Shown: piece after piece, positions 35,961-48,776 of the stretch
Position numbering within the stretch: the first letter of the stretch is position 1
Layout of the letters: the number at the start of each line of letters is the position of its first letter
Assembly: GCF_022965805.1 (NCBI RefSeq)
Contig: NW_027330829.1
Location: 1 to 64,000 of the forward strand
Source: Primulina eburnea
Lineage: Eukaryota; Streptophyta; Magnoliopsida; Lamiales; Gesneriaceae
DNA length: 64,000 nt
Direction of reading: 5' to 3'
Position numbers and translations under genes: made by a program
Notes under the pieces: model-generated
The model's database searches: none
Told to the model about the DNA's origin: nothing
What the model saw: only the letters and a program-made list of their open reading frames with translations

Positions 35961-37544
35961 TGTGACACCCCGATCCTCTTTTAAAATAAATACGCAGCGG
36001 AAATAAAATTTTCTCTTTAAAATATACGGAAGGAGTTTCAAAATACATTTCATCAAATATCTTTACAAAATAAATACATGATCATTTAAATGACATAACA
36101 AAAACAAAACATCATTCCTATGATCATGCCAAAATCCTCCTTCCAACGGTGTATGCATATGACCCCCGATCTACAGTCAACGTCCCGAGGCACCACTCTG
36201 ATCTGCATCACATGAAAATAACTGAAATGAGAATAAATCTCAGCAAGTGGAACTCTTATATAACAATGAACAATAACTCTGTAAAACATCTCTTTGAAAT
36301 CATAAATACCATCAACTCTGAACTGTAAACTCTGAATATCAATAACATAGCAATAGCATAAAAATATGATGGTATTTCTCTTTTGCTCTGGGGATTGATA
36401 TCAATAGTATCTCTGCTCTGGGGTGCTCGTATCCCAAATCGATATAAATACCGATAACTCTGAGGGATATAAGCCTATAGGCGATGATCATCTAATATTG
36501 CATGCAATCTCTGACTATGTATTTATCAATCCGAAAACATTTAAACTCTTCTCTGGTTTTAACAATCACTTTGAACTCTATATATCTCTTTGTATTCCCT
36601 TTAATCAATAATGAGACATACAATGCCTCCAATACATATAACAATACATACTATGGATCAAATGAAAGGGAATAACACAATAAACTCTTTGAAACACATA
36701 CATATATAATCATGTGAGCAAAAGGAATGAATTTCCACTTACAAACCACAACAAACACCTCAACTTAGCTCTTGATCACCACCTACAACAAATAATCCAC
36801 AAATAACACCAATATCAACTAAATATCCAAGATTACAAGCTAAATAATCCATAAATCCACATAAACAACCAACCTAAACAACTCTTAATTTACAACCTTA
36901 ACAGAATCGCACCAAAAGCTTACCCAAGCTTCCTAGCACCAAGGAGAACGTCGATCTCAAGTCGAAATTCCAAACAAACGCCTGAATCGAAGATAGGAAA
37001 GGAAAGAAATGACTAAAAACCCTAGAAATGGAGAGAAAAGTCGAGAATGGAGGAGAAAAGAAAGGGAAAGTATGGCCAACCACTCCAAAAAGTAGCTTAA
37101 AAACTCGCCCATACCTTCACCGCGGGTGCGTTCCTCTAAGCACCGCGGGTGCGCTGAGCTTTCGGCAGTCCACAAAATTCCTGAACCACAGACACCGCGG
37201 GTGCGGCACTGCAAGCACCGCGGGTGCGCTACACACCGCGGGTGCGGTCACTGCATCACCGCGGGTGCGGTGATGCTACGGCCCTCCAACACAAAAACTG
37301 CACAGTACACCGCGGGGGCACTCCAGTTAAGAGCGCGGGTGCACTCAAGCCACGGCCAAGCACTATTCCCATGCAACTAAAATCGATCCGGAACTCTGAA
37401 ACGAACAACCAACATCAACTAACACCTCAAGACAATAAAACTAACAATACTATAGCCCATAAACACAACTCTAAACCTCTAATCAAATAACTCAAGTAAC
37501 AAACGAAACTTAAATCGTACCGTACACCGGGCTCGGCTATTACA
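35961..37544 (-). repeat. A2 5' LTR (right copy)
   Basis: 1584-bp promoter-side LTR. Its sequence is nearly that of 29766-31351 and it ends at the second GGTTT. Confidence 0.97.
37118..37358 (-). promoter_or_regulatory. GC-rich hairpin-repeat module in U3 of A2 5' LTR
   Basis: CACCGCGGGTGCG repeats in the same order as in the other A LTRs, next to the A2-type block GGCCAACCACTCC...CTCGCCC. Confidence 0.7.
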
Positions 37545-37549
37545 GGTTT
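37545..37549. repeat. Target-site duplication of A2, right copy (GGTTT)
   Basis: GGTTT directly after TATTACA; the satellite continues TATGACAAGC in phase. Confidence 0.97.
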
Positions 37550-38342
37550 TATGACAAGCTATAAAATGTGCTATCTTAGAGAATCTATCCACAACAACGA
37601 AAATAGAATCCATCCCCTTCTTAGTCCTAGGCACCCAAAAATAAAGTCCATAGAAATGTCAATCCAATTTCTTTTTAAGAATAGCACGCAAAAGTGTTCC
37701 GAAAGTGCTATTGACAATTTCAGTTTGTCCATCAGTTTGAGGATGAGAAGTAGTAGAAAACAACAATTTCGTGCCAAGTTTAGACCATAAAGTATTCCAA
37801 AAGAAACTAGAGAATTTAACATCGCGACCAGAATCAATAGTCCTAGGCATGCCATGCAACCTAACGACTTCTCTAATGAACAAATCCGCAATGTTTGAAG
37901 CATAATCGGTTTTATGACAAGCTATAGAATGTGCTATCTTAGAAAATCTATCCACAACAACGAAAATAGAATCCATCCCCTTCTTAGTCCTAGGCACCCC
38001 AAAATAAAGTCCATAGAAATGTCAATCCAAGTTCTTTTTAAGAATAGCACGCAAAAGTGTTCCCAAAGTGCTATTGACAACTTCAGTTTGTCCATCCGTT
38101 TGAGGATGACAAGTAGTAGAAAACAACAATTTTGTGCCAAGTTTAGACCATAAAGTATTCTAAAAGTAACTCAAGAATTTAACATCGCGACCAGAAACAA
38201 TAGTCCTAGGCATGCCGTGCAACCTACCAACTTATCTAAAGAACAAATCCGCAATGTTTGAAGCATCATCGATTTTATGACAAGCTATAAAATGTGCCAT
38301 CTTAGAGAATCTATCCACAACAACGAAAATAGAATCCCTCCC
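37545..38342 (-). repeat. Higher-order repeat block, copy 1
   Basis: About 798 bp matches 39360-40158 with one visible 1-bp indel (GCCGTGC/GCCAGTGC) at an offset of 1815 bp, or five 363-bp units. Rare private variants are shared (CAATTTCTTTT, TTCCGAAAG, GAAACTAGAG, AGCTATAGAATG, CCAACTTATC). This is therefore a segmental copy and not parallel mutation. Confidence 0.85.
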
Positions 38343-39044
38343 ATTCTGAGTCCTAGGCAACCTCAAAATAAAGTCCATAGAAATGTCAATCCAAGTTCTT
38401 TTTAAGAATAGCACGCAAAAGTGTTCCCAAAGTGCTATTGACAACTTCAGTTTGTCCATCCGTTTGAGGATGACAAGTAGTAGAAAACAACAATTTGTGC
38501 CAAGTTTAGCCCATAAAGTATTCCAAAAGTGACTCAAGAATTTAACATCGCGACCAGAAACAATAGTTCTAGGCATGCCATGCAACCTACCGACTTCTCT
38601 AAAGAACAAATCCGCAATGTTTGAAGCATCATCGGTTTTATGACAAGCTATAAAATGTGCCATCTTAGAGAATCTATCCACAACAACGAAAATAGAATCC
38701 CTCCCCTTCTTAGTCCTAGGAAACCCCAAAATAAAGTCCATAGAAATGTCAATACAAGTTCTTTTTAGAATAGCACGCAAAAGTGTTCCCAAAGTTCTAT
38801 TGACAACTTCAGTTTGTCCATCCGTTTGAGGATGACAAGTAGTAGAAAACAACAATTTTGTGCCAAGTTTAGCCCATAAAGTCTTCCAAAAGTAACTCAA
38901 AAATTTAACATCGCGACCAGAAACAATAGTCCTAGGCATGCCATGCATCTTAGCGACTTCTCTAAAGAACAAATCCGCAATGTTTGAAGCATCATCGGTT
39001 TTATGACAAGCTATAAAATGTGCCATCTTAGAGAATCTATCCAC
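38232..39044 (-). pseudogene. Longest satellite frame: integrase units joined in frame (270 codons)
   Basis: Single-base losses at 38494-38500 (CAATTTGTGCC) and 38762-38768 (CTTTTTAG) change the phase so that parts of successive units read as one protein. It starts in [10 protein letters not shown], passes the dead SGRD site and crosses the junction ([11 protein letters not shown]). It then repeats the core, and finally slips into the frame-shifted reading. It ends at a TAA where one unit has CTTATCT for CTTCTCT. Interesting as a repeat-protein accident; no evidence of function. Confidence 0.65.
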
Positions 39045-39359
39045 AACAACGAAAATAGAATCCCTCCCCTTCTCGTCCTAGACAACCCCAAAATAAAGTC
39101 CCTAGAAATGTCAATCCAAGTTCTTTTTAAGAATAGCACGCAAAAGTGTTCCCAAAGTGCTATTGACAACTTCAGTTTGTCCATCCGTTTGAGGATGACA
39201 AGTAGTAGAAAACAACAATTTTGTGCCAAGCTTAGGCCATAAAGTCTTCCAAAAGTAACTCAAGAATTTAACATCGTGACCAGAAAGAATAGTCCTAAGC
39301 ATGCCATGCAACCTACTGACTTCTCTAAAGAACAAATCCGCAATGTTTGAAGCATCATC

Positions 39360-40158
39360 GGTTTTATGACAAGCTATAAAATGTGCTATCTTAGAGAATC
39401 TATCCACAACAACGAAAATAGAATCCATCCCCTTCTTAGTCCTAGGCACCCAAAAATAAAGTCCATAGAAATGTCAATCCAATTTCTTTTTAAGAATAGC
39501 ACGCAAAAGTGTTCCGAAAGTGCTATTGACAATTTCAGTTTGTCCATCAGTTTGAGGATGAGAAGTAGTAGAAAACAACAATTTCGTGCCAAGTTTAGAC
39601 CATAAAGTATTCCAAAAGAAACTAGAGAATTTAACATCGCGACCAGAATCAATAGTCCTAGGCATGCCATGCAACCTAACGACTTCTCTAATGAACAAAT
39701 CCGCAATGTTTGAAGCATAATCGGTTTTATGACAAGCTATAGAATGTGCTATCTTAGAAAATCTATCCACAACAACGAAAATAGAATCCATCCCCTTCTT
39801 AGTCCTAGGCACCCCAAAATAAAGTCCATAGAAATGTCAATCCAAGTTCTTTTTAAGAATAGCACGCAAAAGTGTTCCCAAAGTGCTATTGACAACTTCA
39901 GTTTGTCCATCCGTTTGAGGATGACAAGTAGTAGAAAACAACAATTTTGTGCCAAGTTTAGACCATAAAGTATTCTAAAAGTAACTCAAGAATTTAACAT
40001 CGCGACCAGAAACAATAGTCCTAGGCATGCCAGTGCAACCTACCAACTTATCTAAAGAACAAATCCGCAATGTTTGAAGCATCATCGATTTTATGACAAG
40101 CTATAAAATGTGCCATCTTAGAGAATCTATCCACAACAACGAAAATAGAATCCCTCCC
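39360..40158 (-). repeat. Higher-order repeat block, copy 2 (uninterrupted)
   Basis: Second copy of the 37545-38342 block. Its left neighbour (39230-39360: CTTAGGCC, CATCGTGACC, CCTAAGCATG) equals the unit left of A2, so this is the empty-site version of the A2 target. Confidence 0.85.
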
Positions 40159-43100
40159 CTTCTTAGTCCTAGGCAACCCAAAATAAAGTCCATAGAAATG
40201 TCAATCCAAGTTCTTTTTAAGAATAGCACGCAAAAGTGTTCCCAAAGTTCTATTGACAACTTCAGTTTGTCCATCCGTTTGAGGATGACAAGTAGTAGAA
40301 AACAACAATTTTGTGCCAAGTTTAGCCCATAAAGTATTCCAAAAGTAACTCAAGAATTTAACATCGCGACCAGAAACAATAGTCCTAGGCATGCCATGCA
40401 ACCTAACGACTTCTCTAAAGAACAAATCCGCAATGTTTGAAGCATCATCGGTTTTATGACAAGCTATAAAATGTGCCATCTTAGAGAATCTATCCACAAC
40501 AACGAAAATAGAATCCCTCCCCTTCTTAGTCCTAGGCAACCCCAAAATAAAGTCCATAGAAATGTCAATCCAAGTTCTTTTTAAGAATAGCACGCAAAAG
40601 TGTTCCCAAAGTTCTATTGACAACTTCAGTTTGTCCATCCGTTTGAGGATGACAAGTAGTAGAAAACAACAATTTTGTGCCAAGTTTAGCCCATAAAGTC
40701 TTCCAAAAGTAACTCAAGAATTTAACATCGCGACCAGAAACAATAGTCCTAGGCATGCCATGCAACCTACGACTTCTCTAAAGAACAAATCCGCAATGTT
40801 TGAAGCATCATCGGTTTTATGACAAGCTATAAAATGTGCCATCTTAGAGAATCTATCCACAACAACGAAAATAGAATCCCTCCCCTTCTTAGTCCTAGGC
40901 AACCCCAAAATAAAGTCCATAGAAATGTCAATCCAAGTTCTTTTTAAGAATAGCACGCAAAAGTGTTCCCAAAGTTCTATTGACAACTTCAGTTTGTCCA
41001 TCCGTTTGAGGATGACAAGTAGTAGAAAACAACAATTTTGTGCCAAGTTTAGCCCATAAAGTCTTCCAAAAGTAACTCAAGAATTTAACATCGCGACCAG
41101 AAACAATAGTCCTAGGCATGCCATGCAACCTACGACTTCTCTAAAGAACAAATCCGCAATGTTTGAAGCATCATCGGTTTTATGACAAGCTATAAAATGT
41201 GCTATCTTAGAGAATCTATCCACAACAACGAAAATAGAATCCATCCCCTTCTTAGTCCTAGGCAACCCAAAATAAAGTCCATAGAAATGTCAATCCAAGT
41301 TCTTTTTAAGAATAGCACGCAAAAGTGTTCCCAAAGTGCTATTGACAACTTCAGTTTGTCCATCCGTTTGAGGATGACAAGTAGTAGAAAACAACAATTT
41401 TGTGCCAAGTTTAGACCATAAAGTATTCCAAAAGTAACTCAAGAATTTAACATCGCGACCAGAAATCAATAGTCCTAGGCATGCCATGCAACCTAACGAC
41501 TTCTCTAATGAACAAATCCGCAATGTTTGAAGCATAATCGGTTTTATGACAAGCTATAAAATGTGCTATCTTAGAAAATCTATCCACAACAACGAAAATA
41601 GAATCCATCCCCTTCTTAGTCCTAGGCACCCCAAAATAAAGTCCATAGAAATGTCAATCCAAGTTCTTTTTAAGAATAGCACGCAAAAGTGTTCCCAAAG
41701 TGCTATTGACAACTTCAGTTTGTCCATCCGTTTGAGGATGACAAGTAGTAGAAAACAACAATTTTGTGCCAAGTTTAGACCATAAAGTATTCCAAAAGTA
41801 ACTCAAGAATTTAACATCGCGACCAGAAACAATAGTCCTAGGCATGCCATGCAACCTACCGACTTCTCTAAAGAACAAATCCGCAATGTTTGAAGCATCA
41901 TCGATTTTATGACAAGCTATAAAATGTGCCATCTTAGAGAATCTATCCACAACAACGAAAATAGAATCCCTCCCCTTCTTAGTCCTAGGCAACCTCAAAA
42001 TAAAGTCCATAGAAATGTCAATCCAAGTTCTTTTTAAGAATAGCACGCAAAAGTGTTCCCAAAGTGCTATTGACAACTTCAGTTTGTCCATCCGTTTGAG
42101 GATGACAAGTAGTAGAAAACAACAATTTTGTGCCAAGTTTAGCCCATAAAGTCTTCCAAAAGTAACTCAAGAATTTAACATCGCGACCAGAAACAATAGT
42201 CCTAGGCATGCCATGCAACCTTACGACTTCTCTAAAGAACTAATCCGCAATGTTTGAAACATCATCGGTTTTATGACAAGCTATAAAATGTGCCATCTTA
42301 GAGAATCTATCCACAACAACGAAAATAGAATCCCTCCCCTTCTTAGTCCTAGGCAACCCCAAAATAAAGTCCATAGAAATGTCAATCCAAGTTCTTTTTA
42401 AGAATAGCACGCAAAAGTGTTCCCAAAGTGCTATTGACAACTTCAGTTTGTCCATCCGTTTGAGGATGACAAGTAGTAGAAAACAACAATTTTGTGCCAA
42501 GTTTAGCCCATAAAGTCTTCCAAAAGTAACTCAAGAATTTAACATCGCGACCAGAAACAATAGTCCTAGGCATGCCATGCAACCTACCGACTTCTCTAAA
42601 GAACAAATCCGCAATGTTTGAAGCATCATCGGTTTTATGACAAGCTATAAAATGTGCTATCTTAGAGAATCTATCCACAACAACGAAAATAGAATCCCTC
42701 CCCTTCTTAGTCCTAGGCACCCCAAAATAAAGTCCATAGAAATGTCAATCCAAGTTCTTTTTAAGAATAGCACGCAAAAGTGTTCCCAAAGTGCTATTGA
42801 CAACTTCAGTTTGTCCATCCGTTTGAGGATGACAAGTAGTAGAAAACAACAATTTTGTGCCAAGTTTAGACCATAAAGTATTCCAAAAGTAACTCAAGAA
42901 TTTAACATCGCGACCAGAAACAATAGTCCTAGGCATGCCATGCAACCTAACGACTTCTCTAAAGAACAAATCCGCAATGTTTGAAGCATCATCGGTTTTA
43001 TGACAAGCTATAAAATGTGCCATCTTAGAGAATCTATCCACAACAACGAAAATAGAATCCCTCCCCTTCTTAGTCCTAGGCAACCCCAAAATAAAGTCCA

Positions 43101-44612
43101 TAGAAATGTCAATCCAAGTTCTTTTTAAGAATAGCACGCAAAAGTGTTCCCAAAGTTCTATTGACAACTTCAGTTTGTCCATCCGTTTGAGGATGACAAG
43201 TAGTAGAAAACAACAATTTTGTGCCAAGTTTAGACCATAAAGTATTCCAAAAGTAACTCAAGAATTTAACATCGCGACCAGAAACAATAGTCCTAGGCAT
43301 GCCATGCAACCTACCGACTTCTCTAAAGAACTAATCCGCAATGTTTGAAGCATCATCGATTTTATGACAAGCTATAAAATGTGCCATCTTAGAGAATCTA
43401 TCCACAACAACGAAAATAGAATCCATCCCCTTCTTAGTCCTAGGCACCCCAAAATAAAGTCCATAGAAATGTCAATCCAAGTTCTTTTTAAGAATAGCAC
43501 GCAAAAGTGTTCCCAAAGTTCTATTGACAACTTCAGTTTGTCCATCAGTTTGAGGATGACAAGTAGTAGAAAACAACAATTTCGTGCCAAGTTTAGACCA
43601 TAAAGTATTCCAAAAGTAACTCAAGAATTTAACATCGCGACCAGAATCAATAGTCCTAGGCATGCCATGCAACCTAACGACTTCTCTAATGAACAAATCC
43701 GCAATGTTTGAAGCATCATCGGTTTTATGACAAGCTATAAAATGTGCCATCTTAGAGAATCTATCCACAACAACGAAAATAGAATCCCTCCCCTTCTTAG
43801 TCCTAGGCAACCCAAAATAAAGTCCATAGAAATGTCAATCCAAGTTCTTTTTAAGAATAGCACGCAAAAGTGTTCCCAAAGTTCTATTGACAACTTCAGT
43901 TTGTCCATCCGTTTGAGGATGACAAGTAGTAGAAAACAACAATTTTGTGCCAAGTTTAGACCATAAAGTATTCCAAAAGTAACTCAAGAATTTAACATCG
44001 CGACCAGAAACAATAGTCCTAGGCATGCCATGCAACCTACCGACTTCTCTAAAGAACTAATCCGCAATGTTTGAAACATCATCGATTTTATGGCAAGCTA
44101 TAAAATGTGCCATCTTAGAGAATCTATCCACAACAACGAAAATAGAATCCATCCCCTTCTTAGTCCTAGGCACCCCAAAATAAAGTCCATAGAAATGTCA
44201 ATCCAAGTTCTTTTTAAGAATAGCACGCAAAAGTGTTCCCAAAGTGCTATTGACAACTTCAGTTTGTCCATCCGTTTGAGGATGCCAAGTAGTAGAAAAC
44301 AACAATTTTGTGCCAAGTTTAGACCATAAAGTATTCCAAAAGTAACTAAAGAATTTAACATCGCGACCAGAAACAATAGTCCTAGGCATGCCATGCAACC
44401 TACCAACTTATCTAAAGAACAAATCCGCAATGTTTGAAGCATCATCGATTTTATGACAAGCTATAAAATGTGTCATCTTAGAGAATCTATCCACAACAAC
44501 GAAAATAGAATCCCTCCCCTTCTTAGTCCTAGGCAACCTCAAAATAAAGTCCATAGAAATGTCAATCCAAGTTCATTTTAAGAATAGCAAGCAAAAGTGT
44601 TCCCAAAGTGCT

Positions 44613-44617
44613 ATTGA
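44613..44617. repeat. Target-site duplication of B1, left copy (ATTGA)
   Basis: ATTGA before TGTGGGGACC, repeated at 53130-53134; the intact satellite reads CTATTGACAAC. Confidence 0.97.
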
Positions 44618-46044
44618 TGTGGGGACCCGGGCTCTAACTCAATTCTTTTGGGATTTAATTGGATCTTTGTTCGAAAATGTGGGTCAAAAATTTGCTTTTA
44701 ACATTAATTCTAATGTATAGATAAAGCATAACATATCGTTAACTGAAATAAACAACATAATGTACATACATATCTGTCTAGTACAATCATACACTAGTGT
44801 TCGAATCTCAAATACAAACATAAGTAGTACAAGTTTCATAAGGAAACACTAGTAATCTGCAATGCCCGAGATCTCCACGCTATCATCATCTCTCATCTAG
44901 CTCGTGACCCCGATCCTGCCCCACCTGTTGCCATGCACACATACAGACACGACAACAGCCGGATAACTCCGGTGAGAACATATCCCAGTATAAAACATGG
45001 ATGCATGCAATGTCATAATCATGTACAATGCATAACATAAATCAAGTAACATGAATATACATCTAAACATGTAGTAGAATACAAATCTGTATTCTACAAT
45101 TCACATCTTGACTCGACTCTTTTCTAATCTAGGGATCCCGGTGTGAATAAGACGGTCTGTTACCTACCCAACCACTCGGGGCAACGGTACGTCTTATTCC
45201 TAGACTTCGGTCAACTCTGTATCGAGGGTCTACACATAGAGCAAATCTACTACTATGCGACGATACACCGAAACGTCTAGTTTTGGCAAGTCTGCCAATC
45301 TCTCCTATCTCAGGACTCGAATATAAATCAATAAACAAGGCATTACATAATCAATGTAATAACAATCTAGTATGTGATTTAGGGAAACTCGTATCAAATC
45401 TGAATCGAGTTGTGCAATCCCGTGACCACATGAATTATACCTTTCTTGTCGCACTGTCTGTCGAGATCTTGAATCAAATGTCAAACCTGTTACTTCAAAT
45501 CTGAAATGGCGATATACAAATGTTCTATATCAAACCACAACTCAAGCAAATCTTGGAATAGTAAATAATCAGTCTTGCTACAAATTGACGGCATAACGGC
45601 GTATTCTCGCAATACCGATCAACTCAAACAATAATACACAATCATAATTCATTCCCAACAACTCATAATCTCATCTACACCTCAATCCACCAGCTAAAAT
45701 CTGTAAAATCTTCACATAATACATGCTGGAATTTCGAACAAAAGCATACGATATCCGAAAATCAATCTGATAACGAATCTACGATGCTCCATATACCAAG
45801 AACACATATTTCTAACAAAATCATAATTTCCCCAATACATAGATTTCGAACCATGCTGAAAAGGAGATATACTTACATCCTTTTGAAGCTAGTGAAGCAA
45901 GGAACTCAAATCTATACTTGGACTAGAATTTGGATGGGTAAATCTTGCACAAAATGATTTCTAAGCCATGAAGAAATTGAGATATCTAAGCTTGCTCTCG
46001 GTTCATCCTTGCTGAAAGTGGAGCAGAGTGATTCAGCATCAATC

Positions 46045-46059
46045 CATATATATATATAC
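46045..46059 (-). promoter_or_regulatory. Candidate TATA region of family B LTR
   Basis: A run of alternating AT (CATATATATATATACAT) lies ~50 bp downstream, in element sense, of the GC-rich module. It is repeated at 52742-52755. The position suits a core promoter; B2 does not keep the run, so this stays tentative. Confidence 0.4.
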
Positions 46060-46105
46060 ATGCCATGTGTCAACACGAAATTCAAAGGTGGCATTTCGCA
46101 TGCAA

Positions 46106-46348
46106 CACCGCGGGTGCGGCAGTGTAAGAGCGCGGGTGCGCTGAGCTCTCGGCAGCCAGAATATTTTCTGAAATTCTTAGACCGCGGGTGCGGTCCTTAC
46201 ATGACCGCGGGTGCGGTCTCACACCGCGGGTGCGGTCACGCTAAAACCGCGGGTGCGGTGTCTGTTCGCAAAATTCCACTAATTTCTATCACCTACACCG
46301 CGGGGGCGGTAGTCTAAGCACCGCGGGGGCGGTGTGGCTTCGGCCATG
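46106..46348 (-). promoter_or_regulatory. GC-rich hairpin-repeat module in U3 of B1 3' LTR
   Basis: Eight motifs around ACCGCGGGTGCGGT, including a variant fused to GCTGAGCTCTCGGCAG and two ACCGCGGGGGCGG copies before CTTCGGCCATGCC. The order matches the family A module. Perfect ACCGC/GCGGT arms could form small hairpins. Confidence 0.7.
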
Positions 46349-46433
46349 CCTTCAAAATTCTCATTTAAAGGTCATGTATTCTTACCTCTATGAGTCTAGC
46401 ATCAATGGAAACTGATAATTCTCGAGCCTTACA

Positions 46434-46447
46434 TTTCTCCCCCTCTT
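46434..46447 (-). other. B1 polypurine tract
   Basis: Element-strand AAGAGGGGGAGAAA directly before the 3' LTR start TGTAAGGC; it differs from the family A tract. Confidence 0.92.
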
Positions 46448-46535
46448 AGACAATAGTTCGTCCTCGAACTTATAAACCAGTAATCACACTAGTATACCCA
46501 AAATAATAAAATCAAAACGGAAAGAAAGACTCACA

Positions 46536-48776
46536 TCATAGGAATAGCTCGGGATGCCTCTGTCTCATCTCAGACTCTGTCTCCCAAGTTGCTTCCTCGA
46601 TGCCATGACGACTCCATTGAATCTTCACTAACGGAATAGTCTTCGTCCTGAGCTTCTTTTCTTTCCGATCAAGAATCTGCATCGGTCTTTCAACGTAGCT
46701 CAAGGTCTGATCCAGCTCGGCTTCATCAGGTTGAATGACATGAGAATCATCCGGCATATATTTGCGTAACATCGACACGTGAAAAACATCATGTATACCG
46801 GATAGTGAAGGAGGAAGAGCAAGTCTGTAAGCTCGATCGCCAATTTTCTCAAGAATCTCATACGGACCGACGTATCTAGGAGACAACTTTCCTCGCTTGC
46901 CAAATCTGACAATGCCTCTGAAAGGTGAAATCTTCAAAAATACTCTGTCTCCCTGTTCGAATACTAACGGTCTACGTCTAATATTGGCGTACTTCGCTTG
47001 CCTATCCTGTGCCGTCTTCATTCGTTTCTGAATGATCTTCACTTTTTCTGTCATCTCACGAATCATATCAGGCCCTAACTCTGGTACCTCAGAAATATCA
47101 TCCCAGTACAACGGAGATCTGCACTTCTTTCCGTATAAAGCTTCGAACGGTGCCATCTCTATGCTCGTCTGATAGCTGTTGTTGTATGAAAACTCACACA
47201 ACGGCAATGAATCTTGCCAACTAGTACCAAAATCTAGTACTACAGCTCTCAGCATATCCTCTAAAGTCTGGATAGTCCGCTCTGACTGTCCGTCCGTCTG
47301 GGGATGATAAGCAGTGCTCAGGTGTAAAGTCGTACCCAAAGCCTGCTGCAAGCTGTGCCAAAAGTGAGAAGTGAATCGTGGATCACGATCTGATACGATC
47401 GACTTCGGCACACCATGCAATCTGACGACCTCTCTGACATACAACGCTGCCATCTGATCATGTCGATAAGTCATCCTGTACGGAATAAAGCACGCTGATT
47501 TGGTCAGTCTGTCTATCAAAACCCAAATCGCGTCACAGCCCCGCGAAGATCGAGGTAACTTTGTCACGAAGTCCATGGAAATGTGGTCCCATTTCCATTC
47601 AGGAACAGACAAACTCTGAAGTAAACCTCCGGGCTTCTTTCTCTCTGCCTTCACCTGCTGGCAATTCAGGCACTTAGACACAAATTCTGCAATGTCTGTC
47701 TTCATCTGCTTCCACCAGAATTGTGTCTTCAAGTCATTGTACATCTTCCTGCCTCCAGGATGAATGCTGAACCGACTACAATGTGCCTCCGACATGATCT
47801 GTCGTCTCAAATCTGAAACATCTGGCACCACTAGGCGGTTATGCACATACAGAACAGAATCTCTGACCTGATATTCTGAGATATGACCAGCTCTGACCAT
47901 ATCAATCGATCTCTGTACATTCGGATCAGTTCTCTGTGCTTCTTTGATCCTCGAAATCAAGTCTGGCTCAATCTGAATCGCAGCAAGTCGCAACGGTCTA
48001 CTCTCTGTATTAAATGTCAATCCAGACAAGCAACAATCTTCTACTAAACTCGATACACCTATAGTCGACAAGGACAAAGAACATACCTTTCGACTCAAGG
48101 CGTCTGCCGCTGCATTCGACTTTCCTGGATGGTACTTGATCTCGCAATCAAAATCTTTCAGCAGATCAAGCCATCGTCGCTGCCTCATGTTCAACTCTGA
48201 CTGAGAAAAGAGATACTTCAAGCTCTTATGATCGGAATAGATCTCAAATTTCTCGCCATATAGGTAATGACGCCAGATCTTAAGTGCAAACACAATCGCC
48301 GCCAATTCAAGATCATGAATCGGATAACGAGTCTCGTGCGGCTTCAGCTGTCTAGAGGCGTATGCTATCACGTGCCCTCGCTGCATAAGAACACATCCAA
48401 GCCCTCTGTGAGATGCATCACAATATACAACGAACTTACCTGTACCTGATGGAATTGTCAAGACAGGCGCACTAGTCAGCCTCTTCTTCAGCTCAACAAA
48501 ACTGCTCTCACACTCTTCTGACCACACAAATGGCATGTTCTTCTGTGTCAACTGGGTAATCGGCTTCGCTATACTGGAGAAGTCTCGAATAAAACGTCGA
48601 TAATACCCGGCTAGACCCATGAAACTGCGTATCTCTGGCACAGAAGTCGGTCTCGGCCAACTGATCACAGCCTCAACTTTACTCGGATCTACCGCAATAC
48701 CATCTCCAGATATAATGTGCCCCAAGAAGACAACCTGTCGCAACCAGAATTCACACTTGGACAGTTTGGCATACAA
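46536..48776 (-). pseudogene. gag-pol: B1 pol, downstream part: RT end, RNase H, integrase, chromodomain-like tail
   Basis: A 746-codon frame separated from the upstream part by a 1-bp deletion. It begins in the RT connection region ([18 protein letters not shown]). RNase H has Asp120 in YCDAS, then HDLELAA and SDHKSL. Integrase has zinc-binding H-X-H and C-X2-C (KCLNC) followed by D402, D463 (SDRD) and E499 in the D35E spacing. The last ~50 residues resemble a chromodomain (ILDRKEK...EEATWE). The catalytic residues are all present, unlike in the satellite. The Met that opens this frame is internal and not a true start. Translation from the gag start cannot reach this part without a frameshift. 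Confidence 0.93.

Larger units (their letters stand above)
29766..37544 (-). mobile_element. Element A2: full-length Del/Tekay-type retrotransposon with gag frameshift
   Basis: This is a 7.78-kb element of the same family as A1, also on the minus strand. It has LTRs of 1586 and 1584 bp that differ at only about seven sites by eye, the tRNA-iMet primer-binding site, the polypurine tract and a GGTTT duplication. A 1-bp insertion breaks gag near its N-terminus. Its LTRs carry a different ~100-bp block next to the GC-rich module from those of A1 (30838-30921 against 14703-14789), which makes A1 and A2 separate sublines. Confidence 0.96.
37545..44617 (-). repeat. Satellite segment 3 (about 19 diverged units)
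   Basis: Diverged 363/364-bp units between A2 and B1. They mix variant types seen in segment 2a: CGATTTTATG/CGGTTTTATG, TGTGCTATC/TGTGCCATC, GCACCCC/GCAACCCC and TTCGTGCC/TTTGTGCC. The segment contains a near-exact 1.8-kb-spaced duplication, listed separately. All units keep the lost catalytic position. It ends at ATTGA, the B1 target. Confidence 0.95.
44618..46433 (-). repeat. B1 3' LTR (left copy)
   Basis: 1816 bp, TGTGGGGACCCGGG...CGAGCCTTACA on the plus strand. Small frames inside it (45129-45338, 45283-45504) recur in all B LTRs and have no recognisable product. Confidence 0.97.

Noticed and set aside
13631..37544. A1 and A2 as one insertion duplicated together with the satellite
   Set aside because: The target duplications differ (TTTGA, GGTTT), the insertion points are 14 bp apart, and the LTR subtypes differ.
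45129..45504. Frames in the B LTRs (also 51825-52200 and 55081-55290)
   Set aside because: They are LTR sequence repeated with the LTR, with no protein family resemblance.
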